A DNA stretch of 36,111 bases from Candidatus Stackebrandtia excrementipullorum (GTDB taxonomy: Bacteria > Actinomycetota > Actinomycetes > Mycobacteriales > Micromonosporaceae): the NCBI GenBank assembly GCA_019113825.1, contig DXGR01000115.1, forward strand, positions 1-36,111. The letters are read 5' to 3'. This document shows, piece by piece, positions 8,691-16,888 of the stretch. Under the pieces are notes generated by a model. That model made no database searches and was not told the DNA's origin. It was given only the letters and a program-made list of their open reading frames with translations. A program made the translations under genes and the position numbers. How positions within the stretch are numbered: position 1 is the stretch's first letter; the number at the start of each line of letters is the position of its first letter.

Positions 8691-9100
8691 CCGTCACGTG
8701 GTCGAGGTCCTTCGACGCCGGCCGAGCCCGGTTGCCCGGGTGGATCGACGGCCGTGGTCGACCACGGTTCGCTCACGGTGGTGATGGCGAGGCCGGCCGC
8801 CACGTTCGTGTTCGTACCGGGCGCCTGAGAGATCGTGTTTTTACGATCGTCGATGTGTGTCGGGTGGATGTCGCCGTCGGGGAGCTTCGGTTGTTGCCGG
8901 CTGTGCGGCATTTTTGAGGAGGCCGACCAATTGAGGCGCCACCGGCGGAGCTCCTCTTGAGTCGCTTCGTTTCGATATACCGGCTTCATACGGTCTGTTC
9001 CGCGAACTTCACAGTGTGCCTTTCCAGGGTCGGTCAAGCCGTCAAACGCCGACCAGACTTCCCGGCACACCGGGTCCGAGGGTATCGGAACAGAACATCG

Positions 9101-9135
9101 GCGGCGAAACCGCTCTCGTGAAGCGGTTTCGCCGC
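9101..9135. terminator. Strong hairpin terminator of the ABC exporter operon
   Basis: GCGGCGAAACCGCT and AGCGGTTTCGCCGC form a perfect 14-bp stem with a 7-base loop, about 20 bases past the stop of the leftward permease gene. Confidence 0.8.
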
Positions 9136-9156
9136 GTGTCGATTCAGACCTGCGAC

Positions 9157-10746
9157 CTATGCCAGATCTCTTCGACGGAATCCGTACACGCCGAGGGCGG
9201 TCAGGGCCACCGTGGCCACGACCATGACGAGCAAGGGGACCGCCGAAACGTCCTCAACGAGCGATTGGGGGACGTGATCGAACGGGGAAAGCCACAGCAT
9301 CACGTCGGGCAGGTTGAGGAAAACACCGAGCATGCCCACGACGACGGCGTATGCGGGAATCAGCCAGGCCAGCGACATCAGCTTGGGCGCCCACCCGTAC
9401 AACGTCACCGCGACGGCGGCAACCAGCCACAGGGCCGGGATGTGGAGAAGTCCTGCAACGATCACGTCGCCGCCGGCGCTCCAGTCACCACCGGCCACAC
9501 CGGCCGAGACGGCGGTAGCCGTGCAGGCGGCCACGAGAATCACCACCGCACCGACGGTGGCGACGGTCAACGGCCCCGCAATGAACCGCATCCGTGTCAC
9601 CACGGTGGCCAGAAGCGGGTCCGCGCGCAGCGTCGTCTCCTCGCCGCGCAACCGTATGACGCTGTGCACGACGAACCCGCCGGCGATCATGCTGATCATG
9701 GACACGACCACCGCAAAGAACGACATGACGGGGTCGGCGCCGCCCTGGGCGAACGCCTCGGCGACGACCTCGTTGCTCGCCACGAACGACCGAACTTCGG
9801 GGACGACCGATCCGTACATCAGACCGAGCACGGACAGGCCCACGGCCCAGGCGATGAGACTGCCGCGTTGCAGCCGCCACGCCAGCGCGATCACGCCGGT
9901 CAGGTGAGGGGACGCGGTGGCTCGGCCCAGCCGCGGATGCATGAGCCCCGAGCCGACGTCACGGCGCGTCGAAAGGATCAGTGCGGTCAGGATGAGGACC
10001 GCGGCGACGGCCACGGGGACCGCCAGCGGCCACCACCGGTCGTCCACGAACGACTTCGTGCGATGTGCCCACCCGATCGGCGACAACCACGCGACGGGCT
10101 CGGCCGACACGTCACCGACCGCACGGGCGACATAGGCGAATCCGACCGTCGCCATCCCGATGCCGGTCGCGGTGCGCGAGCCGAACGTCAGTTGTGCCGC
10201 GACGGCGCCGACTCCGGCGAAGGTGATGCCGACTCCGGCCAGCGACATCCCGAAGAGCAGGCATGATGTTGCCGACAGGCTGTCGAGTGTTGCGGGCATG
10301 AGGACGCCCAGGAGGAGACCGATCACGAGGTTGAGCAATACGACAACGGTGACGGCCGCTGCGACACCGGCGTGTCGCCCCACGACGGCGGCTCGCACCA
10401 GCTCGGCTCGACCGGACTCCTCTTCGGCCCGTGTGTGCCGGACGACGAGTATGACGCTCATGATCGCCATGAGTATCGCGGTGTAGGCGAGGAACTCGTT
10501 GGCGATCATCGCACCAAAGGTGTAGGCGTCACGGCCGTATCCGGGCCCCGACATCGCGACCGCCGCAGGGTTCTCCAGTAGTAGCGCCCGCCCTTGCCGG
10601 GCGGCCGCGGTCGGGTACAGGTCGGGCAGGCTGGGAAGGAACGAGATCGTGAAGCCGACGACGCCGAGGATCCACAGGGGGATTCTTATGCGGTCGCGAC
10701 GCAACGCGAGCCTGATCAGGCTTCCGGTTCCGGTGAACGACCTCAT
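9157..10746 (-). CDS. ABC-2-type exporter permease (antibiotic-exporter-like)
   Basis: A 529-residue membrane protein with about 12 hydrophobic segments arranged as two similar halves. This is typical of the large single-chain permeases of actinobacterial antibiotic-export ABC systems (tetronasin-resistance type). The recurring features are RxEEESGRAELVRAAVVGR after the early helices and RLRGEETTLRADPLLATVVTR in the second half. It works with the ATPase encoded just upstream; the ATPase stop and permease ATG overlap as ATGA, so translation is coupled. The substrate is unknown; drugs or lipids are plausible. The divergent GbsR/MarR-type gene probably controls the pair. Confidence 0.88.
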   Translation of the reverse strand: MRSFTGTGSLIRLALRRDRIRIPLWILGVVGFTISFLPSLPDLYPTAAARQGRALLLENPAAVAMSGPGYGRDAYTFGAMIANEFLAYTAILMAIMSVILVVRHTRAEEESGRAELVRAAVVGRHAGVAAAVTVVVLLNLVIGLLLGVLMPATLDSLSATSCLLFGMSLAGVGITFAGVGAVAAQLTFGSRTATGIGMATVGFAYVARAVGDVSAEPVAWLSPIGWAHRTKSFVDDRWWPLAVPVAVAAVLILTALILSTRRDVGSGLMHPRLGRATASPHLTGVIALAWRLQRGSLIAWAVGLSVLGLMYGSVVPEVRSFVASNEVVAEAFAQGGADPVMSFFAVVVSMISMIAGGFVVHSVIRLRGEETTLRADPLLATVVTRMRFIAGPLTVATVGAVVILVAACTATAVSAGVAGGDWSAGGDVIVAGLLHIPALWLVAAVAVTLYGWAPKLMSLAWLIPAYAVVVGMLGVFLNLPDVMLWLSPFDHVPQSLVEDVSAVPLLVMVVATVALTALGVYGFRRRDLA

Positions 10747-11663
10747 GACGTCACCGACGTTTCGGCGCCCTCTTCGAGCGGGTCACCGTATTGGCGTAGG
10801 AACAGTTCCTCCAGCGTCGGGGGCCGACTCACCAGGCTCGTGATACCGAAACCGGCCAGCTGGGTCATGACCGGTTCGAGGCGGTCGGTTTCGACGTCGA
10901 AGCGGACCTGGTCGCCATCGATGCGAAAATCGTGGACCCCCGAGGCCTGCGCGATACCGGTGACCGGCCGCGCCGTGTGTGCGGTCACCGAGGTCCTGGT
11001 CAGGTGCCGCATCTCGGTGAGTGTTCCGGTCTGGACGGTGCGTCCTCGCCGGATGATGCTGACCTTGTCGCAGAGTGCCTCGACTTCGGCCATGATGTGG
11101 CTGGACAGGAGGACGGTCCGGCCCTCGGCCTTCACTTCACGGATGCAGTCCTGAAAGACCGCCTCCATGAGTGGGTCGAGCCCGGAGGTGGGTTCGTCCA
11201 GTATGAGGAGATCGGCGTGGCCTGCGAGAGCGGCGACCAACGCGACCTTTTGTCGGTTTCCCTTGGAGTAGGTTCGGGCCTTCTTTGTCGGGTCCAGATC
11301 GAAACGTTGCATCAGGGCGTCGACGCGGGAACGGTCGACGCCGCCGCGTAGGCGCCCGAGTAGGTCGACGGCCTCGCCTCCGGTGAGGGTCGGCCACAGG
11401 TTGACGTCCCCGGGGACGTAGGCCAGCCGTTGGTGAAGTTCCACGGCGTTGCGCCACGGGTCGTCACCGAACAGCCGCACCGTGCCGGAGTCGCTGCGGA
11501 TCAGTCCGAGAAGGATCCGGATCGTCGTGGTTTTGCCGGACCCGTTGGGGCCGAGGAAGCCGTGCACCTCCCCGGGGGCGATGGTCAGGTCAAGACCGGT
11601 GAGGGCTTTGTTTCGCCCGTAGGCCTTGACGAGCTGAGCAATGTCTATCACTGCGGTCGTCAT
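10743..11663 (-). CDS. ABC exporter ATP-binding subunit
   Basis: A 306-residue cytoplasmic ATPase that powers the adjacent permease. Walker A is GPNGSGKTT at about 38-46, Walker B is LLILDEPTSGLDP, and the signature region is the variant YSKGNRQK usual in drug-export ATPases of this class; the switch is LLSSHIMAE. A C-terminal extension of about 90 residues ends in EELFLRQYG, also typical. I use ATG 11663 because it starts at the conserved N-terminus (AVIDIAQLVKAYG); the frame extends to 11705 only through the operator palindrome. There is no clear ribosome-binding site, so the message may be nearly leaderless. Confidence 0.92.
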   Translation of the reverse strand: MTTAVIDIAQLVKAYGRNKALTGLDLTIAPGEVHGFLGPNGSGKTTTIRILLGLIRSDSGTVRLFGDDPWRNAVELHQRLAYVPGDVNLWPTLTGGEAVDLLGRLRGGVDRSRVDALMQRFDLDPTKKARTYSKGNRQKVALVAALAGHADLLILDEPTSGLDPLMEAVFQDCIREVKAEGRTVLLSSHIMAEVEALCDKVSIIRRGRTVQTGTLTEMRHLTRTSVTAHTARPVTGIAQASGVHDFRIDGDQVRFDVETDRLEPVMTQLAGFGITSLVSRPPTLEELFLRQYGDPLEEGAETSVTS

Positions 11664-11681
11664 GGAATGAACTTTAGCAGT

Positions 11682-11699
11682 TTTCACAAATTTGTGAAA
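11682..11699. promoter_or_regulatory. Perfect 18-bp palindromic operator between exporter and regulator
   Basis: TTTCACAAATTTGTGAAA is perfectly self-complementary and unusually A/T-rich for this genome. It lies 18 bases from the ATPase start and 60 bases from the start of the divergent GbsR/MarR-type gene. Such regulators bind palindromes of this size in their own divergent promoters, so this is very likely the site of repression of both units. Confidence 0.8.
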
Positions 11700-11759
11700 T
11701 GACAAAAATCTGTGGCGCTATGATGCGTTCATCCCGTCCGTTTCCCAGGAGGCCCTCCG

Positions 11760-12287
11760 ATGACGTCCGACGCCGACTCCCCACAGGACAAGGTTCTGGA
11801 GTACATCGAACGGTTCGCCCTCGTCCTCAATACGAGCGGTCTTCCCCGCATGCCCGCCCGGGTCTTCGCCTTCACCCTGGCCGACGACGCCACCGAATAC
11901 ACCGCAGCCGAACTCGCCGCCGGGCTACGCGTCTCCACCGCCGCCATATCGGGTGCGGTTCGCTATCTCGTGGACGTCGGCATGCTCGTCAAAGGACGCA
12001 AGCCCGGCTCGCGCGCCGACCACTACGCGATCAGCGACCAGGACCTGTGGAGCTCGATCATGTTCCAGCAACAACACCTGCTCGCCGCGTTCAGAGACGT
12101 CGCCGAAGAGGGCGTCGACGTTCTCGGCGTCCAGAGTGTGGGCGGGCGCCGCCTGTGGGAAACCAAGGAATTCTTCGTTTTCATGGAGGCGGAGCAACAC
12201 AATCTCCTCCAACGCTGGGAAGCACACCTGGCAGAAGCCAAAGCCCGGTGGAACAGCGGTGAAGAGGATGCAGCCGCACACGAATGA
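11760..12287 (+). CDS. GbsR/MarR-family transcriptional regulator
   Basis: A 175-residue winged-helix regulator. The N-terminal helix (VLEYIERFALVLNTSGLPRMPARVF) and the DNA-binding core (YTAAELAAGLRVSTAAISGAVRYLVDVGML, about 46-78, then the wing KGRKPGSRADHY) match GbsR-type MarR proteins. The C-terminal half is helical and probably dimerises or senses a ligand. AGGAGG stands 8 bases before the ATG. It is divergent from an ABC exporter with a perfect palindrome between, which suggests it represses the exporter until an exported compound is present. Ligand unknown. Confidence 0.9.
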   Translation: MTSDADSPQDKVLEYIERFALVLNTSGLPRMPARVFAFTLADDATEYTAAELAAGLRVSTAAISGAVRYLVDVGMLVKGRKPGSRADHYAISDQDLWSSIMFQQQHLLAAFRDVAEEGVDVLGVQSVGGRRLWETKEFFVFMEAEQHNLLQRWEAHLAEAKARWNSGEEDAAAHE

Positions 12288-12428
12288 TCCCCTCATCACC
12301 ACGCCCGCAGGCAAGACACCGAGTGGGGTGGCCACCGGCCCGTCCAGGCCATCCGGTTCGGTCATTCACACGGTTACCCCGTCTCTATTGCGGCACGATG
12401 AGTACACATCGACCATCGGGGAGGCATC

Positions 12429-13802
12429 ATGATCGTGGTCACCGGCGCGGCGGGTCGACTCGGAAAACACGTGGTGGACCAGCTGATTCTCAAAGGCGTG
12501 GATCCCGACGACATCGTCGCCGTCGTTCGCCGTCCGGCGCGCGCCGGCCTACTGGCCGAACGCGGCGTACGCATCCGGTACGCCGACTACACCGACCCCG
12601 ACAGTCTGCGGACCGCCTTCGCCGGCTCCGAGCGCGTGTTGTTGATCTCCTCCAACGCGGCACGCCACCGGCTTTCCCAACACCGCAACGTCGTGAAGGC
12701 GGCCGTCGACGCCAACGTCGACGTCTTCGGTTACACCAGCATGCTGCGAGCCGACGACTCCGGAATCGGCCTGGCCGTCGACCACCGCGGCACCGAACAA
12801 CTCATCGCCGAATACGGGCTACCCGCGGTCATTCTGCGCAACGGCTGGTACGTCGAAAACTACACCGAGAACCTCGCCACCGACCTCGCCACCGGCGTGC
12901 ACCTCGGCAGCGCCGGGGAAGGGCGTGTCGCTGCGGCGCCACGCCGGGACTATGCGGCTGCGGCGGCCGAAGTCATGACATCGACCGAATACACCGACCG
13001 GACCTTGGAACTGGCCGGCGACAGCGGATTCACCATGGCCGAGCTGACCGAAACGGTGACCATGGTGAGCGGCAAACCCGTCATCTACACGGACCTGAGC
13101 TCCGGTGAGCACGTCAAGGCCCTCGTGGACGCGGGCCTACCCGAACAGGCCGCCGAACTCTACGCCGACTGGGATGCGGGCATCGCACGCGGTGATCTCG
13201 ACGTCGCCGGGCACATGCTCCGCAAAATCATCGGGCGGGATACGACGCCACTGGCTCAGGCGGTCACCGACGCCATCAACGGCGGTTCGTACGGCCAACC
13301 CAGTTTGTTACCGTCGGTTTCGGCCCGGTGGCGGGCCTCGAAACTTATCGTGATCCCATGGTCAACTTCGCTTCAGCGGTACCGATTCTTCCCGTCAGCG
13401 ATCTTGAGTCCGCCGTCTCCAACTACGAGGAGCTTGGCTTCGACGTCACTCCGCACGAAGGCGGCGGCTACGCGTTCGCGCTACGCGACGAGGTCGCCGT
13501 GCATCTGGGACAGGTCCCCGAGACGGACCCGCTCAGTTCCCAGGTCGCGATCTACCTGTACGTCGACGACGCCGATGCCCTCGCATCGTTGTGGGAGGAC
13601 AAGCCCGGAAAAGTCGTACATCCCGTCGACACCGAGTACGGCATGCGTGAGGGCGCCTATCTGGACGAAGACGGCAATCTCATCCGGTTCGGCTCACAAA
13701 ACCAGGGGGTCGGCAACCCGGACAACGGCCGACAGGGCGAACCGAACGAGTAGGCGTTCACCACGGGCCCGTTCTTCGTGGGGCGCCGAGACGTCGTGGT
13801 GA
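12429..13802 (+). CDS. NmrA/QOR2-like NAD(P)H-binding reductase with run-on C-terminus
   Basis: Residues 1 to about 285 form a complete QOR2-type short-chain reductase: nucleotide-binding GAAGRLGKHV at 6-15, YADYTDPDSL, LLISSNAARH, the RNGWYVENY segment, and the usual end IGRDTTPLAQAVTDAIN. The known family (about 285 residues, NADPH-quinone reductase) stops there. Here no stop follows: the frame continues about 170 residues to 13802, passing through the whole glyoxalase-like gene in a different frame, and that tail is Arg/Ser-rich shadow sequence. Either the stop was lost or a base is wrong near 13284-13350. GGGGAGG precedes the ATG. Confidence 0.85.
   Translation: MIVVTGAAGRLGKHVVDQLILKGVDPDDIVAVVRRPARAGLLAERGVRIRYADYTDPDSLRTAFAGSERVLLISSNAARHRLSQHRNVVKAAVDANVDVFGYTSMLRADDSGIGLAVDHRGTEQLIAEYGLPAVILRNGWYVENYTENLATDLATGVHLGSAGEGRVAAAPRRDYAAAAAEVMTSTEYTDRTLELAGDSGFTMAELTETVTMVSGKPVIYTDLSSGEHVKALVDAGLPEQAAELYADWDAGIARGDLDVAGHMLRKIIGRDTTPLAQAVTDAINGGSYGQPSLLPSVSARWRASKLIVIPWSTSLQRYRFFPSAILSPPSPTTRSLASTSLRTKAAATRSRYATRSPCIWDRSPRRTRSVPRSRSTCTSTTPMPSHRCGRTSPEKSYIPSTPSTACVRAPIWTKTAISSGSAHKTRGSATRTTADRANRTSRRSPRARSSWGAETSW
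13358..13753 (+). CDS. Glyoxalase/bleomycin-resistance-fold (VOC) protein
   Basis: A 131-residue vicinal-oxygen-chelate protein. The first beta-alpha-beta unit is AVPILPVSDLESAVSNYEELGFDV, followed by FALRDEVAVHLGQ. The second unit holds VAIYLYVDDADALASLW and ends with EYGMREGAYLDEDGNLIRFG, where the Glu/Asp end is typical of small bleomycin-resistance-like members. They bind drugs as dimers or act as metal enzymes; neither can be chosen here. ATG 13358 is preferred over GTG 13328, which adds a non-conserved lead; no ribosome-binding site is visible for either. It lies inside the run-on end of the upstream reductase frame. Confidence 0.82.
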   Translation: MVNFASAVPILPVSDLESAVSNYEELGFDVTPHEGGGYAFALRDEVAVHLGQVPETDPLSSQVAIYLYVDDADALASLWEDKPGKVVHPVDTEYGMREGAYLDEDGNLIRFGSQNQGVGNPDNGRQGEPNE

Positions 13803-14185
13803 TCGAACCGATGCGGTATTGAACACCGGGGCCGAAAGAAGCATCACCGGAGAACGGGCAGGCCGTTCGGTTTCGAGAGTGCTTCCGCGACGGGCGTTTT
13901 CATCGTTGTGCACCCGGACTTCCGCAGCACGACCGCACCCGGCCGATCACCATCGGCGTGGGACGTCTCGACGTGCCCGCGAACTCACCGGTGAAACCAC
14001 GGCGTTGACACACACATCACGCCACGAGTGATGCCGGTAACCCGACTCCCCCTCGCGACGGTCCAATGATCGCAGCGACCGCGCGTTGGCCGGTGGGGGA
14101 CCCCGATGTTGCGTTCGAAGGTGTTCGCGGAACACGCGACCGCTACTACGCCTTTGACGAACCGTTGGCCTACCGCCGATATGCG

Positions 14186-14241
14186 CGGCCTCCGTCGGCC
14201 GGTCGAGTGCGATCGTCGACTCGACCGGCCGACGGAGGCCG
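14186..14241. repeat. Perfect 23-bp inverted repeat with 10-base loop
   Basis: The arms 14186-14208 (begins CGGCCTCCGTCGGCC) and 14219-14241 (ends ACGGAGGCCG) are exact reverse complements around GCGATCGTCG. It lies in a convergent intergenic region about 200 bases past the stop of the penicillin-binding protein, so it could terminate leftward transcription. No T-run flanks it. Confidence 0.85.
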
Positions 14242-14400
14242 GAAACATCACAGGCACCGTCGACGCCGTGTCCCGCAACACCCGAGGCGCAACACCCGCC
14301 GACGACAACATCGCTGCCGCGTCGTGGCCATCGACGCGACACCGTCGTGGCCTCACCCCATCGCATTCGTTCCGCAGTTGACGGCGGTTGGTCCACTCGA

Positions 14401-14427
14401 CCGTCGACACTCTGTCGACGTCGACGG
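14401..14427. terminator. Weak hairpin after the penicillin-binding protein gene
   Basis: CCGTCGAC and GTCGACGG pair perfectly around an 11-base loop, starting about 10 bases past the stop of the leftward gene. Loop size and lack of a T-run make it tentative. Confidence 0.4.
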
Positions 14428-14437
14428 CGGTATCGCG

Positions 14438-16801
14438 TCAGTAGCCGTCGTCGCGGCCGGGTTCGAGACTCGGCGGAGTCCGACCGAGTAGACCACGGCC
14501 GTCCGGGTCGCCCGGCGGGTCGATGCCCGGTGGGTCCTCCGGCTCGGTGGGCAGCCCCGGGCCCGGGTCGGACGGGTCGTCACCGGGTGGGTCGTCCCCG
14601 GGCCGGTCGTCACCCGGACCGTCGCCCGGGTCGCCGCCGGGATCGTCTCCCGGGCCCGAACCGGGGCCGTCGTTGTGGGTGTATCCGTTGCCGACCAGGT
14701 CTTCCGGTGGCGTGAACTCCCCGGACGGGTCGGCCCTCCATCCTGCGGCAAGGATCTGACCGGACACGTTGGTCGGCATGACCGTCGTGCCGCCCGGCAG
14801 GAAGTTCGTCGGGTCGTCGGGGTCGGCCATGAACGACGCGACCGCGTGGTTGGGAGTGAAGCCGGTGAACCAGGCCGTCGAGTCACCGTCGGTGGTACCG
14901 GTCTTGCCCGCGACGGGCCCACCGACCATGCCGGCCAGTTGCGTCGCGGTCCCGCCCGAGCACGATCCCTTCGCGGCGCCGTAACCGGTCGTGCAACGGG
15001 ACGCGTCGACGGCTGCACGTGCGACCTCGACGTCGAGGATGCGTTCGGACTCCACCGTGAACGCGACCTCGTTGCCGTTGACGTCGTGAAGTTCGTCGAT
15101 CGGTGTCGGCTCGGTGTACATCCCGTCGGCGGCCAACGTCGCGTAGGCGGCGGCCATGTCCATCGGCGTGACCGAGGCCACTCCGAGCGTGAAAGAGCCC
15201 CAATCGATGGCGTTGTCGGCCTGCTGCTGGTCGACATCGGTGGTCCACGTCAAACCGAGGCGTTCGGCGACCTCGACCGCTTTATCGGCGCCGACACGTT
15301 CCTCCAGCTGGACGAAATAGGTGTTGACGGAACGGCCGAAGGCGCCCCACATGTTGTGGGTGCCGGTCATCGAGGGATTGTCGTTGCTGGGGCACCAGTA
15401 AATGCCGCACGAGGAGTTTCCGCCGCCGCCGACATATTTCGACGTGTAGCGGTGAGGCGAATAAATGGACGTGTCCAGCTTCATGTCGTCCTCAAGGGCC
15501 GCCAGCATTGTGAACATTTTGAACGTGGAACCGGCCTGGTAACCGTGGAAGTCGCTACCACCCGACAACAACGGGTTGGTCGTATTCGGGTAGTTGTCGC
15601 CCGTGTTGTTCTCCACGTTGGGGCTGTAGTTGCGGTTGACGGCCATCACCTTGATGTGGCCGGTGCCGGGTTCCACCACGACCGAGCCCAATGCGTACGG
15701 GGAGTCCTTCGACTGGTTGGCGGCGATGGCGTCCTCGGCTGCGGCTTGAAGGTCGAGGTCGAGGGAGGACGTGATTTCGAACCCGCCACCGTTCAACAGA
15801 GCGAGGCGCTCCTGCGGAGTGGAACCGAAGCGCGGCTGCTGCGCCCACCAGGATTCGAAATAGTCGGCGAAGAAACCGTATTCGCTGTTGGCCGCTCCCG
15901 ACGCGTGCCCCGGCAGTGTTCCCGGGTTGAGGGGCAGCTCCTCCCCCTGGGTTTCGAGGGTTTCTCCGGCGGTGATGAAACCGGCGTCGTTCATCCGATC
16001 AAGGACGTAGTTGCGGCGATGTTCTGCAGCACCGGCGTCACCCGATATCGGGTCGTATTCGCTGGGCGACTGAACAAGCCCCGCCAGCATGGCGGCCTCG
16101 TTGAGTTCGAGCTCGTCGGCACTCTTACCGAAGTAGATCCTCGACGCCGAACCGACGCCGTAGGCACCGTGACCGAAGTAGACGGTATTGAGATAGTTGG
16201 TGAGAATCTCGTCCTTGGACATGTTGCGCTCCACCGCCAGGGCGTACCGCATCTCCCGGATCTTGCGATCGGGCGTCGTCTCCACGGCGGCCTGGGCCTC
16301 TTCGGGCGTCGCCGCGGTGTAGGCGAGAACCTGCCGGACGTACTGCATCGTGATGGTGGACGCGCCTTCGGCGACCCCGCCGGAGGAGAAGTTCGACAAC
16401 AGGGCTCTCAGGATGCCCTTCGAGTCGACGCCGTTGTGCTCGTAGAACCGGACGTCCTCGGTGGCGACGATGGCTTCCTTGAGGACGTCGGAGATTTCGT
16501 CGGATTCGGTGTTGATCCGATACTGGTCACCAAAGGTGGCGATGACGGTTGAGCCGTCCGACGCGTACAGCGTTGATGCTTCGGGCACCTGCGGTAGTGA
16601 AAAATTCTCCGGCAACGACGTGAACCCGTCGGCCCCGGCCTTCACCGCCAATCCCGCGACCAACACCACGGGAAGCAACCCGATCGCCAACACCAGGCCC
16701 GCTATGACCGAGATCCGCCCCAGCCGTGCTGCCGCCCGTCGCTGTTCTCGCTGTCTTATCTTCTTTGTTGACGGCAACACTGCGCCACCTGCTTCGCCCA
16801 C
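14438..16801 (-). CDS. Class A penicillin-binding protein (bifunctional transglycosylase/transpeptidase)
   Basis: A 787-residue cell-wall synthase. A basic cytoplasmic N-terminus precedes one membrane helix (about 30-55). The glycosyltransferase (GT51) domain has its catalytic Glu in ATEDVRFYEHNG (about 115), then EGASTITMQYVRQ and RKIREM. The transpeptidase domain carries SxxK as GSTFK (Ser425/Lys428), SxN as SVNTY (491-493) and KTGT (633-636). The C-terminus is a long Pro/Gly/Asp-rich tail after about residue 705. I choose GTG 16801 because GGAGG sits 7 bases upstream; the longer start at 16843 has AAGGAG only 2 bases away. The membrane-protein gene upstream is 87 bases away on the same strand. 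Confidence 0.92.
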   Translation of the reverse strand: MGEAGGAVLPSTKKIRQREQRRAAARLGRISVIAGLVLAIGLLPVVLVAGLAVKAGADGFTSLPENFSLPQVPEASTLYASDGSTVIATFGDQYRINTESDEISDVLKEAIVATEDVRFYEHNGVDSKGILRALLSNFSSGGVAEGASTITMQYVRQVLAYTAATPEEAQAAVETTPDRKIREMRYALAVERNMSKDEILTNYLNTVYFGHGAYGVGSASRIYFGKSADELELNEAAMLAGLVQSPSEYDPISGDAGAAEHRRNYVLDRMNDAGFITAGETLETQGEELPLNPGTLPGHASGAANSEYGFFADYFESWWAQQPRFGSTPQERLALLNGGGFEITSSLDLDLQAAAEDAIAANQSKDSPYALGSVVVEPGTGHIKVMAVNRNYSPNVENNTGDNYPNTTNPLLSGGSDFHGYQAGSTFKMFTMLAALEDDMKLDTSIYSPHRYTSKYVGGGGNSSCGIYWCPSNDNPSMTGTHNMWGAFGRSVNTYFVQLEERVGADKAVEVAERLGLTWTTDVDQQQADNAIDWGSFTLGVASVTPMDMAAAYATLAADGMYTEPTPIDELHDVNGNEVAFTVESERILDVEVARAAVDASRCTTGYGAAKGSCSGGTATQLAGMVGGPVAGKTGTTDGDSTAWFTGFTPNHAVASFMADPDDPTNFLPGGTTVMPTNVSGQILAAGWRADPSGEFTPPEDLVGNGYTHNDGPGSGPGDDPGGDPGDGPGDDRPGDDPPGDDPSDPGPGLPTEPEDPPGIDPPGDPDGRGLLGRTPPSLEPGRDDGY

Positions 16802-16888
16802 TCGGCTACCTCCGCGCACAACGGTACGTGGAATGGACGCCACCGCTCCTTGATCGGTTGCCCCGGTGTTCTCTTTTCCCCTGAGATG

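Larger units (their letters stand above)
8072..9156. other. Long intergenic region (about 1.1 kb) with no intact gene
   Basis: All frames here are Arg/Pro/Gly-rich and lack clear starts with ribosome-binding sites. A decayed hydrolase-like stretch is visible at about 8380-8690 on the minus strand, and a strong terminator hairpin lies at 9101-9135. A minus-strand frame near 8170-8340 (segment VVHRVLGFVPEPVAPWE) looks formerly coding but I cannot name it. The region reads as degenerated coding DNA. Confidence 0.5.
13754..14437. other. Intergenic region between convergent genes, no gene recognised
   Basis: Aside from the run-on end of the reductase frame (to 13802), frames are Arg-rich without plausible starts. 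Structure is present: CATCAC-7-GTGATG (14015-14033), a perfect 23-bp inverted repeat (14186-14241) and a weaker dyad (14401-14427). Confidence 0.5.

Noticed and set aside
8171-9070. 299-residue minus-strand frame
   Set aside because: Mixed composition with low-complexity stretches and no start signal; better explained as decayed DNA with a piece of a hydrolase.
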